From the NCBI GenBank assembly GCA_048499805.1, contig JASNZF010000004.1:458769-522768 (forward strand): 64,000 nucleotides of DNA. The letters run 5' to 3'. The notes beneath the pieces are model-generated. The model saw nothing but the letters and a program-made list of their open reading frames with translations, was not told the origin of the DNA and did no database searches. Positions 35,291 through 42,341 of this stretch are shown piece by piece. A program made the position numbers and the translations under genes. The stretch is from JAWXBA01 sp048499805. GTDB lineage: Bacteria > Gemmatimonadota > Gemmatimonadetes > Gemmatimonadales > GWC2-71-9. How positions within the stretch are numbered: position 1 is the first letter of the stretch; every line of letters starts with the position of its first letter.

Positions 35291-35490
35291 GCTGCCCCGC
35301 TGTCCCGCTGTCCCGCTGTCCCGCTGTCCCGCTGTCCCGCTGTCCCGCTGTCCCGCTGTCCCGCTGTCCCGCTGTCCCGCTGTCCCGCTGTCCCGCTGTC
35401 CCGCTGTCCCGCTGTCCCGCTGTCCCGCTGTCCCGCTGTCCCGCTGTCCCGCTGCCCCGCTGCCCCGCTGCCCCGCTGCCCCGCTGCCCG
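35291..35490. repeat. Octamer array GCTGTCCC/GCTGCCCC, 24 copies
   Basis: This is an uninterrupted array of 8-base units: one GCTGCCCC, nineteen GCTGTCCC, four GCTGCCCC and a partial copy. It abuts the stop codon (35491-35493) of the Ser/Thr kinase read from the other strand. The gap 35171-35290 before it holds GGGGAAT/GGGGACT heptamers and GGTGTCG repeats. No gene is seen in 35171-35490. Confidence 0.96.
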
Positions 35491-36819
35491 CTACCGCGTA
35501 CTGATGATGATCCCGTCGTAATCCTCCTCGGGGATGTACAGGATCTCGACCTGGTCGCCCGGCCGCCACCGATCCGCGACCGATTGCAGGACCGTGTCGC
35601 TGTCCCGGTGCAGCACGCCATCCACCTGAAACTGGAATCGCACCCGGCCGAGGCGAATGCCCAGTTCGTCCTTCTCGCTGTCGATCGAGATGATCTCGGC
35701 GATGGCCGGTGTGCCGAGACTGAGAAAGCGCCGCAACCGCCGCCGCCGCCCGCCCGCCCTGGCCGCCACGATCGCCGGCAGCACCCCGAAGGTCACCAAC
35801 CCCAGGAAGATGCTGGCGATCGCCCCCCAGGCTCCCCCCCCGCCCGTCAGGCTGCCGTCCGAGTTCATGTAGCGCCACATGGAGGGAGCGAGTTTGTCGA
35901 ACCGCTCCCTGGCCTCCCCCTGCAACGGGCGCGGCGCCGGTGGGAGTGCCATGGGAGCGGGCACCGCGCGATGGGTCAACGCCTGCGTCGATGGAGACGC
36001 CGCGACCGCCACCGCCTCGGTCGCCAGCAGGGCCTGCCGCACCTCGCGGGCAGACTGGAACCGCTGGGCCGGCGAGGGCCGCAGCATCCGCGACAGCACC
36101 TGCTGCTGCCGCTCGCCCCCCGGGAGGGTACTGGGCACCTCGATCCGCCCCTCGGCGTTCATGAACTGGGGCGGCGCGTTGCCGGTCAGCAGGTGCAGGA
36201 AGGTCGCGGCCAGGGCGTAGAGGTCGCTGGCCGGCGTGGCCTGGCCCATGTGCTGCTCGTAGGGCATGTAGCCGTAGGTGCCCACGATGGTGGAGCCATC
36301 CTGCCCCGCCGGGGCGATGGCACTCCGCACTGCGCCGAAGTCCACCAGGGTCGGGTAGCCATCGGGCCGGAGGATGATGTTGGCGGGCTTGATGTCGCGG
36401 TGGAGGATCGGCGGCACCCGGCTGTGGAGATAGTCGAGCACGCCGAGCAGCTCGAGCAGGATGTGCGACGCATCGGTGGGGTCGAGGTGGTGGCGCTCCG
36501 CGATCAGCGCCTCGAGCGACTTCCCCTCGATGAACTCCATCACCAGGAACGCCGCCTCACGCCCCTCCCACCGGGCCTTGAGCGAGTCGTAGATCTCGGG
36601 CACGCCATGGTGACGCACCGCGCGCATCACCGACGCCTCCCGCTCGAAGAGCTCGAACCCCTTGAAGCTGTCCACCTTCTGGGTGTCCAGCATCTTGATC
36701 GCGACCTCGCGACCAGACTGCTCGTCCCGGGCCAGCAGGGTGCGGCCGAAGGCCCCCTGTCCCAGGGTGCGGATCACGGTGTAGCGGTCGGCGATTCGGG
36801 GGGTGGTGGTTTCGGGCAT
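35491..36819 (-). CDS. Ser/Thr protein kinase with membrane helix and DUF3592-like tail
   Basis: The 442-residue kinase has a full Hanks-type domain: glycine loop GQGAFGRTL, K42, HRDIKPANIIL (D142) and DFGAVRS (D160), where a Thr-rich activation loop STIVGTYGYMPYEQ follows. After a Pro-rich linker there is one hydrophobic segment (about residues 330-352) and a C-terminal beta-domain (ISIDSEKDELGIRLGRVRFQF through QVEILYIPEEDYDG) resembling DUF3592. The kinase domain is at the N-terminus, and the tail may sense or oligomerise. Its stop codon abuts the octamer array. Confidence 0.87.
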   Translation of the reverse strand: MPETTTPRIADRYTVIRTLGQGAFGRTLLARDEQSGREVAIKMLDTQKVDSFKGFELFEREASVMRAVRHHGVPEIYDSLKARWEGREAAFLVMEFIEGKSLEALIAERHHLDPTDASHILLELLGVLDYLHSRVPPILHRDIKPANIILRPDGYPTLVDFGAVRSAIAPAGQDGSTIVGTYGYMPYEQHMGQATPASDLYALAATFLHLLTGNAPPQFMNAEGRIEVPSTLPGGERQQQVLSRMLRPSPAQRFQSAREVRQALLATEAVAVAASPSTQALTHRAVPAPMALPPAPRPLQGEARERFDKLAPSMWRYMNSDGSLTGGGGAWGAIASIFLGLVTFGVLPAIVAARAGGRRRRLRRFLSLGTPAIAEIISIDSEKDELGIRLGRVRFQFQVDGVLHRDSDTVLQSVADRWRPGDQVEILYIPEEDYDGIIISTR

Positions 36820-36873
36820 GATGTTGGGAATGTAGGGGGGCGGTGGGGCAGGGGGGCAGGGGGCGGATGGTCG

Positions 36874-36969
36874 GCGGGTCCGCGGGTCGGCGGGTCAGCG
36901 GGTCAGCGGGTCAGCGGGTCGGCGGGTCGGCGGGTCGGCGGGTCCGCGGGTCGGCGGGTCGGCGGGTCA
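36874..36969. repeat. Octamer array GCGGGTC(A/C/G), 12 copies
   Basis: Twelve 8-base units vary only at the last base. On the other strand the unit reads GACCCGC, the same family as the CTGACCCG array at 58161-58217. It lies upstream of the kinase gene (minus strand) and upstream of DoxX. The gap 36820-37111 otherwise contains only an AT-rich promoter-like stretch. Confidence 0.93.
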
Positions 36970-37028
36970 GGTTCCCAGCTGGGCACCGGATTATGGGCTG
37001 GATTGGGTGACGCAGGACATGAGTACTA

Positions 37029-37057
37029 TTGACTAATCATTAATTGTTTAATAAATT
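37029..37057 (+). promoter_or_regulatory. AT-rich promoter of the DoxX gene
   Basis: TTGACT (37029-37034) and TAAATT (37052-37057) are 17 bases apart within a 45-base AT-rich island, very unlike the surrounding sequence. The DoxX start codon lies 54 bases downstream. Confidence 0.5.
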
Positions 37058-37111
37058 GAAGTATTGCATCCAACTCGACGCCCTGCTGGGCGCCAATTCC
37101 GGAGGGGTACA

Positions 37112-37528
37112 ATGAGTCAAGGCATCACAGAACGGTATGGGGCATCAGCACTTGCGGTGCTTCGCGTCGCCGCAGGGCTGGCCTTCTTCTCCCACGGGGC
37201 CCAGAAGATCCTGGGGTGGTTCGGGGGGATGGGGCCCGATGGCGGGACAGTCGAGCTGATGAGCCGCTTTGGCGCCGCCGGTGTGATCGAACTGGTCGCC
37301 GGGACCCTCCTGGTGGCCGGGCTGTTCACGCGGCTGGCTGCTTTCATCGCCTCGGGCCAGATGGCGGTGGCCTACTTCTGGGTGCACTCCGCCAGTGGCT
37401 CCATCTGGTGGTGGGAGAATCGTGGCGAGCTGGTGATGCTCTTCTCCTTCATCTTCCTCTACTTCGCCGCAGTGGGGGCGGGTCCGTTCAGCCTGGATGC
37501 GATCCGGCAGCGACGGACCGCGAGCTGA
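37112..37528 (+). CDS. DoxX family membrane protein
   Basis: The 138-residue protein has four membrane helices and the DoxX signatures LRVAAGLAFFSHGAQKILGWFGG near the first helix and GVIELVAGTLLVAGLFTRLAAF in the middle; this is the DoxX/terminal-quinol-oxidase-subunit-like family. Relatives in mycobacteria take part in thiol and redox homeostasis with SodA and a thiosulfate sulfurtransferase. Here the gene is alone. The ATG at 37112 has a GGAGGGG ribosome site. A strong hairpin follows the stop. Confidence 0.9.
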   Translation: MSQGITERYGASALAVLRVAAGLAFFSHGAQKILGWFGGMGPDGGTVELMSRFGAAGVIELVAGTLLVAGLFTRLAAFIASGQMAVAYFWVHSASGSIWWWENRGELVMLFSFIFLYFAAVGAGPFSLDAIRQRRTAS

Positions 37529-37540
37529 GAAACGGAAGAC

Positions 37541-37570
37541 GCCCCCGGGACCTCTGCAGGTCCCGGGGGC
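37541..37570. terminator. Bidirectional hairpin between DoxX and the M28 peptidase
   Basis: GCCCCCGGGACCT pairs perfectly with AGGTCCCGGGGGC around the loop CTGC (13-bp stem). It sits between two convergent genes and should serve both. No T-run is present. Confidence 0.75.
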
Positions 37571-37597
37571 GCCGTGCGCTCCATCGTTCCGGGTTGC

Positions 37598-39172
37598 CTA
37601 GCGCAGCCGCGGGTTTGTCGAGCGCGGCGCCGGCGCACAGGTCGGCCACCCGCCGCTGCCGTTGGGGCCGGCCGGAATCTCGACTCGCTCCCGCGAGACC
37701 TTGACCGGATCCTCGGAGGCGAGGTAGGCGAGCATCGCCGTGAGCGTGGCGTTGCCGCGGAGGTCGTCGAAGACCACCTTGTCGTAGGTGTCGCGGTCGG
37801 TGTGCCAGGTGTAGTTGCCGTAGTTCCAGCCCGCCGCACCGAGCCCGAAGCCCGGGGCGCCATGGCAGGCAAACGACGCCTCGTCGGTCCCGCCGCCCGA
37901 GGGCCGCCCGGGACCGGCGAAGTTCACCTGCTCCTGGAACAGCGCCGGCAGCTTCGCCATCCACGCGTTGACGTGGGTCGGCGCGTTGACCATGCCGCCG
38001 CCCCCCAGCCGCACCACCCGCCCGGTGCCGTTGTCCTGGTTGAACACCGCCTGGAGCCCGGCCACGATCTCGGGATGATCCTCCGCAAACGCCCGCGAGC
38101 CCACCAGGCCCACTTCCTCATTGCTCCAGTGCCCCACCATGATCGTCCGCTTGGGGTTGGGATAGGCCTGCTTGAGGATCCGGAAGGCCTCGAGCATGGT
38201 GAGGGTGCCGGTGCCATTGTCGGTCGCGCCGGACGAGCCATCCCAGGAGTCGAAGTGGGCGGAGAGCAGCACGATCTCGTCGGGCTTCTCGGTGCCCCGC
38301 ATCACGCCGATGGTGTTGAAGACCGGCTGCTCGCCGAGCAGTTCGGCGTCGAGGTTGAGGCGGAGGGTCGGGGCGCGGCCGGAGTCGGTCAGCCGGTAGA
38401 CCAGGCCGTAGTCCTCGCAGCTCAGTGCGATCGTCGGGGTGGTCTGGTTGTAGGTCTCGAAGATCTCCATGGTGCCCCAGGCGTTCACCTTGGGACGCGA
38501 GGAGATGCTGCCGGCCGCGCCGGCCTGCTCCAGCCGCAGCGCGAGGGAGCCGCCCCCGAGGGCCGCGCTGTAGCCGGTGGCGGCGATCCGGGCCGCCCAG
38601 TCCCGCTGGATCTCGGTCCGCAGGGCGGCCATCGCCTCGGCCGACTGCGGCGTCCCGTTGGCGCGCCAGTCCTCCGCGGGCCGGCAGCTGGGCTGCGCCG
38701 CGGAGATCAGCACCAGCTTGCCGCGCACCGCGGGGAGCCAGCGCACGAACTCGGTGCTGTCGGCAAAGCGCGGCAGGATGATCGTGGTGGCGTCGAGGTC
38801 GCGACCGTTGGTGCCGGGCGAGTAGCCGAGCATCGTGCCCTCGAGCGAGCGGACCCGCGGGCGGATCATGTCGATGTGGGAGACGCCGCGCCGCCAGCCG
38901 CGCCAGGTGCCGTACTGCTCGTTGCGGGCCTCGATGCCCCACGACTGGTAGGTCCGCACCAGCCAGTCCTGGGCCGCCTTGATGTTCGGCGATCCCGGCA
39001 GGCGGGGGCCCAGGGAGTCGAGGAGCACATGGGCGAGCTGCTCGGTCTGGGACTGCTCCATCCCCAGGGTCCAGAGGCGCTGGATCACGGGGTCCAGGGC
39101 AGGCGCGCTCTGCGCGGCGAGTGCGGGGCTCAGGAGCAGCGAAGCGGCAACGGTCAGTCGGAGTCGGGACAT
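37598..39172 (-). CDS. Secreted M28 family zinc peptidase
   Basis: This 524-residue protein begins with a signal peptide (MSRLRLTVAASLLLSPALAAQ, 21 residues, cited here as residues 1-21). A PA-like insert follows, then the M28 catalytic domain with zinc ligands in LLSAHFDSWDGSSGATDNGTGT and the Glu pair in WSNEEVGLVGSRAF; a late YTWHTDRDTYDKV supplies the last His. Such peptidases act as aminopeptidases or carboxypeptidases in the periplasm. The start at 39172 is chosen for the signal peptide. Confidence 0.9.
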   Translation of the reverse strand: MSRLRLTVAASLLLSPALAAQSAPALDPVIQRLWTLGMEQSQTEQLAHVLLDSLGPRLPGSPNIKAAQDWLVRTYQSWGIEARNEQYGTWRGWRRGVSHIDMIRPRVRSLEGTMLGYSPGTNGRDLDATTIILPRFADSTEFVRWLPAVRGKLVLISAAQPSCRPAEDWRANGTPQSAEAMAALRTEIQRDWAARIAATGYSAALGGGSLALRLEQAGAAGSISSRPKVNAWGTMEIFETYNQTTPTIALSCEDYGLVYRLTDSGRAPTLRLNLDAELLGEQPVFNTIGVMRGTEKPDEIVLLSAHFDSWDGSSGATDNGTGTLTMLEAFRILKQAYPNPKRTIMVGHWSNEEVGLVGSRAFAEDHPEIVAGLQAVFNQDNGTGRVVRLGGGGMVNAPTHVNAWMAKLPALFQEQVNFAGPGRPSGGGTDEASFACHGAPGFGLGAAGWNYGNYTWHTDRDTYDKVVFDDLRGNATLTAMLAYLASEDPVKVSRERVEIPAGPNGSGGWPTCAPAPRSTNPRLR

Positions 39173-39318
39173 GGCTTCCGTCCAGCGGGTTGGGAGGAGA
39201 AGGTCCGGCATCGCGAACGAGGAAGGATAGCGCCCGTGCCTCCATCGGACCACCGCTTGTGGGATGCCGCGGCGAACGGCATCTTCACGAAGGACCCGCA
39301 TACACCAAGGGGAATCCG

Positions 39319-40476
39319 ATGCGCCTGTTCGTCTGTGTGACGCTGTTGGCGGGGATCGCTGGGATCCCCGTTCCCCTGCTGGCCCAGCAGCCGGCCTATG
39401 TGGTCAATGAGGCGCCGCGCCTCCCGGCGGCCCGGGCCTGGCGCGTGGGTCCGGTGCTGATGCAGGCCGGGCACGCGGAAGATCCCAACGGGTTGGAGCT
39501 GTCCAGGGTGATGGGCGCCATCCGTCTCGCGGACGGGCGGATCGTCGTCGCCAACTCGTCCTCCAACGAGTTGATCTTCTTGAGTGCGAATGGTCGTGAG
39601 CAGGTTCGGGCGGGGCGGGGAGGAGGCGGGCCAGGAGAGTTCGGCCATCTCGGGGAGATCGGCCTGACGCCGGATGGCAAGATCTGGGCTGCCGACCTGT
39701 CGGATCGCCGCTTCAACCTGTTCGATCTCGCCGGGAGGAATGCGGGGACCGTTTCGCTCCAGGCATTTCAGGTCCCTGGTGGCCTGAGTCCGGTCGGGGT
39801 CCTCGCCGATGGCCGATTTGTCCTGATCAACGCTACTCGGCTGTTGGGTGGGCCAGCCAAGGGGTTCGACTCGACCGATGTGATCGTTCACGACCCGACT
39901 ACGGGTCGCTCAGTCACGATTGCGCGCATCCCGAAACTCGACACCGGTGATCCGCTGGGCAGCAAGATCCTGGGAGCCCCGATGCTACTAGTGGTGGGGG
40001 GCTCGGACATCTTGTGGGGATTCGGGGATGCCTACCGCATTCATAGGGTGGACACGACCGGGCGTAGTCGTGGGGGAATCACCAAGCGACACAACGCGGT
40101 AGCGTTGGGGGGTGCGCTGTGGGACCGATACATGGAAGCCCGGGCCGCCGCTTCTCGTGCGGCGGGGCAAACGCCAGACCAGATCCGGCAGGCCAGACAG
40201 CGAACCGAAGCGTCCGCACGGCCTGCAACTCTGCCGGTCTTCAGCGAGGCGCTGCTCGATGCCCAGGGGAATCTATGGGTGCGGGGCTATGAACTGAGCA
40301 GGGTCATTGTTCCGGAGTGGGATGTCTTCGACTCAACCGGGTCCTGGTTGACCACCCTCGGCATGCCCGAACGCTTTCGCCCCATGCAGATCGGCCCTGA
40401 CTGGATCCTCGGCGTCCAGCGCGACGAGGACGGCGTGGAGTCCGTTTCCCTGCGCCGGTTGATCAAACCCAACTGA
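39319..40476 (+). CDS. Secreted six-bladed beta-propeller protein
   Basis: The 385-residue protein has a signal peptide (ending LLAQQ at about residue 20). Propeller-like repeats follow, such as MGAIRLADGRIVVANSSSNELIFL and GEIGLTPDGKIWAADLSDRRFNLFD, the NHL/6-bladed style common among Gemmatimonadota secreted proteins. A GRGGGGPGEFG motif between blades 1 and 2 is typical. No catalytic residues stand out, so a binding role is more likely. It ends ten bases before the next gene. Confidence 0.8.
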   Translation: MRLFVCVTLLAGIAGIPVPLLAQQPAYVVNEAPRLPAARAWRVGPVLMQAGHAEDPNGLELSRVMGAIRLADGRIVVANSSSNELIFLSANGREQVRAGRGGGGPGEFGHLGEIGLTPDGKIWAADLSDRRFNLFDLAGRNAGTVSLQAFQVPGGLSPVGVLADGRFVLINATRLLGGPAKGFDSTDVIVHDPTTGRSVTIARIPKLDTGDPLGSKILGAPMLLVVGGSDILWGFGDAYRIHRVDTTGRSRGGITKRHNAVALGGALWDRYMEARAAASRAAGQTPDQIRQARQRTEASARPATLPVFSEALLDAQGNLWVRGYELSRVIVPEWDVFDSTGSWLTTLGMPERFRPMQIGPDWILGVQRDEDGVESVSLRRLIKPN

Positions 40477-40486
40477 GGCAGGCCCG

Positions 40487-40807
40487 ATGATCGTACGCAC
40501 CTGGAACGGCTGGACCACCACCGCCAATGCCGACGCCTACGAGCAACTCCTGCTGTCGGAGATCGGGCCCGGCATCATCAAGCGCGGGATCGCAGGGTTC
40601 CGGGAGATCCAGGTCCTGCGGCGAACGGTGGACCACGACGAGGTGGAGTTCACCACCATCATGTGGTTCGAGTCACTCGAGGCGGTGAAGGCCTTTGCCG
40701 GCGAGGACCACGAGCGATCGGTCGTGCCACCCGAGGCGCAGGCGTTGTTGAGCCGATTCGACCAGCGGTCCCGGCACGCGGAGGTGCGGGCGCGGATGCG
40801 GGGGTAG
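40487..40807 (+). CDS. ABM-like dimeric alpha/beta barrel protein
   Basis: This 106-residue protein begins MIVRTWNGWTTTANADAYEQLL and contains TIMWFESLEAVKAFAGEDHERSVV, the pattern of the antibiotic-biosynthesis-monooxygenase (ABM/DUF4188-like) ferredoxin-like fold, in which a conserved WES...AF segment forms the last helix. Members bind small hydrophobic ligands or catalyse quinone oxidation. It is co-directional with the propeller gene. The 3' end runs directly into the first REP array. Confidence 0.75.
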   Translation: MIVRTWNGWTTTANADAYEQLLLSEIGPGIIKRGIAGFREIQVLRRTVDHDEVEFTTIMWFESLEAVKAFAGEDHERSVVPPEAQALLSRFDQRSRHAEVRARMRG

Positions 40808-40810
40808 CCC

Positions 40811-41069
40811 GCGGGTGCGCCGACCGTAGGGGCCGCGTGTACGCGGCCCGCGGACCCGCATGCCGGCCTGGCAACCCCGCGGGTGCGCCGATGGTAGGGG
40901 CCGCGTGTACGCGGCCCGCGGACCCGCATGCCGGCCTGGCAATCCCGCGGGTGCGCCGACCGTAGGGGCCGCGTGTACGCGGCCCGCGGACCCGCATGCC
41001 GGCCTGGCAACCCCGCGGGTGCGCCGACCGTAGGGGCCGCGTGTACGCGGCCCGCGGACCCGTCAGCGA
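40811..41069. repeat. Left REP array: four 68-bp units with GC palindrome
   Basis: Units begin at 40811, 40879, 40947 and 41015, a strict 68-bp period. Each contains the palindrome GGGCCGCGTGTACGCGGCCC (starts 40830, 40898, 40966 and 41034). The last unit is truncated and overlaps the stop codon of the transposase. The array forms the left border of a REPtron. Long open frames through it on both strands are by-products of its composition. Confidence 0.95.
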
Positions 41070-41545
41070 GATTGTGAACGATTCTCCCACGCCAATGGAT
41101 TGTCGCGAATGTACCGACGGACCCGGTGGAGATGCACATGGGTGCGGATCACTCGATCGTGGTAGCCACGCTGCCACAGGCGGGCCCCCCGAAGCAGGCC
41201 ACGCTCTCGCACGAGTCGTGTCACGACTCCCTTGAATCGGCACATCAGCCTTGGCACAGTCACCGATGCCTCATCCCGCAGCTCGAGCAACAGGTGCAGG
41301 TGGTCCGGCATGATGGCCGTTTCCAGGATGGCTACACCTGGCCACCAGTTCGGCAGTTGGTGCAATCCCTCCTGGATGCACCGGCCCATTGGCGACAAGG
41401 AGACTGAGCCGTCGGCGATCGTGGCGAGCACAGGACCGCGTCGAGCTGTGCAGATGGTGAGGTGGTACACCGCGCCGGGGCCATAGGGATGATCCCGCAA
41501 TCGGAGGCGTTTGCGTGATGGCAGCATGCGATACGCTAACGTCAT
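41063..41545 (-). CDS. REP-associated tyrosine transposase (RAYT, Y1 HUH family)
   Basis: This 160-residue IS200-like domain protein has the HUH pair HLH (H82, H84) in IMPDHLHLLLEL and the catalytic tyrosine Y128 in LWQRGYHDRVIR. YIRDNPLAWE at the end is typical of RAYTs. These single-copy enzymes nick REP hairpins and are thought to disperse them. The start is uncertain: ATG 41545 is used here, while 41527 and 41656 are in-frame alternatives and none has a good ribosome site. REP arrays in opposite orientation lie on both sides, and the stop codon lies inside the left array. Confidence 0.88.
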   Translation of the reverse strand: MTLAYRMLPSRKRLRLRDHPYGPGAVYHLTICTARRGPVLATIADGSVSLSPMGRCIQEGLHQLPNWWPGVAILETAIMPDHLHLLLELRDEASVTVPRLMCRFKGVVTRLVRERGLLRGARLWQRGYHDRVIRTHVHLHRVRRYIRDNPLAWENRSQSR

Positions 41546-41691
41546 GGATGGTGTTGGCGACACCCAGAATGTCAGACCCCGTATCACAAGATCGCGTCGC
41601 AAGGTTTGCCGGGTCGGATTGGGCCTGCGCACCCGCCCGACGATCGCTGCACGCATGGATGGTGTTTGTCACCGCGGGCATCCAAGACAGC

Positions 41692-42095
41692 GGGCCGCGT
41701 ACACGCGGCCCCTACGATCGCGGTGCGCGTGGAGGGTGGCCCTCATCGTTGGCATCCGGCACGGCGGGCCGCGTGCACGCGGCCCCTACGATTGGTGTGT
41801 GCGTCGATGGCGCCCACCATCATCGGCATCCGGCACACCGGGCCGCGTACACGCGGCCCCTGCGATCGCGGTGCGCCTGGATGGTGGCCCTCATCGTTGG
41901 CATCCGGCACAGCGGGCCGCGTGCACGCGGCCCCTACGATTGGTGTGGGCGTCGATGGCGCCCACCATCATCGGCATCCGGCACACCGTTCCGCGTACAC
42001 GCGGCCCCAACGATCGCTGCGTGCGTCGATGGTGCCCACGATCGTTGGCTTCCGGCACCGCGGGCCGCGTACCCGCGGCCTCTACGATCTCCCCC
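41692..42095. repeat. Right REP array: six 74-bp units, alternating subtypes
   Basis: Palindromes of the form GGGCCGCGTACACGCGGCCC start at 41692, 41766, 41840, 41914, 41988 and 42062, exactly 74 bp apart. The fifth copy is degenerate (GTTCCGCGT). The spacers alternate between two subtypes (units 1 and 3 alike, 2 and 4 alike), so the true repeat is a 148-bp dimer that has itself been duplicated. Flanks read CTACGAT on the right of the palindrome, the reverse of the left array's orientation. The gap 42096-42341 up to the TonB gene shows nothing else. Confidence 0.95.
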
Positions 42096-42341
42096 CCCGT
42101 TGGCCATGAAGACTTCTTGAACCTCGGATGAGAGGTTGGTGAGCTCCGGCAACTCCAAGGGACTCGTCCACCTGCGTAAAGCGTTGTCCCGCAACCAGTT
42201 GATGGTCCAGCACCGTAGTCTTCCGGATCCTCTACCCCGTAGCTCCCCCGGCTATCCGGTTCCCACCCGGCTCGTTAGTGTGGATCGGTTCATGATCTCG
42301 AACGTCTCCGCGCCCGTCGACTCCAACCCGGGATTGGTTCC

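Noticed and set aside
35253..35521. Repetitive frames of 'CPAVPLSR' residues
   Set aside because: They lie entirely inside the 24-copy octamer array.
40811..42095. CRISPR-like periodic repeats
   Set aside because: Units are 68 and 74 bp with conserved internal palindromes and related, not unique, spacers; no cas genes; a RAYT lies between the arrays. They are REP arrays.
40808..42120. Long open frames with 'RAAYTRPLRSAHPRG'-type repeats on both strands
   Set aside because: They are translations of the REP arrays with strong compositional bias and no ribosome sites; their apparent protein repeats come directly from the DNA repeats.
42096..42341. Cobalamin riboswitch or Fur box upstream of the first TonB receptor
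   Set aside because: I looked for B12-box-like and iron-box-like sequences and saw none convincing.
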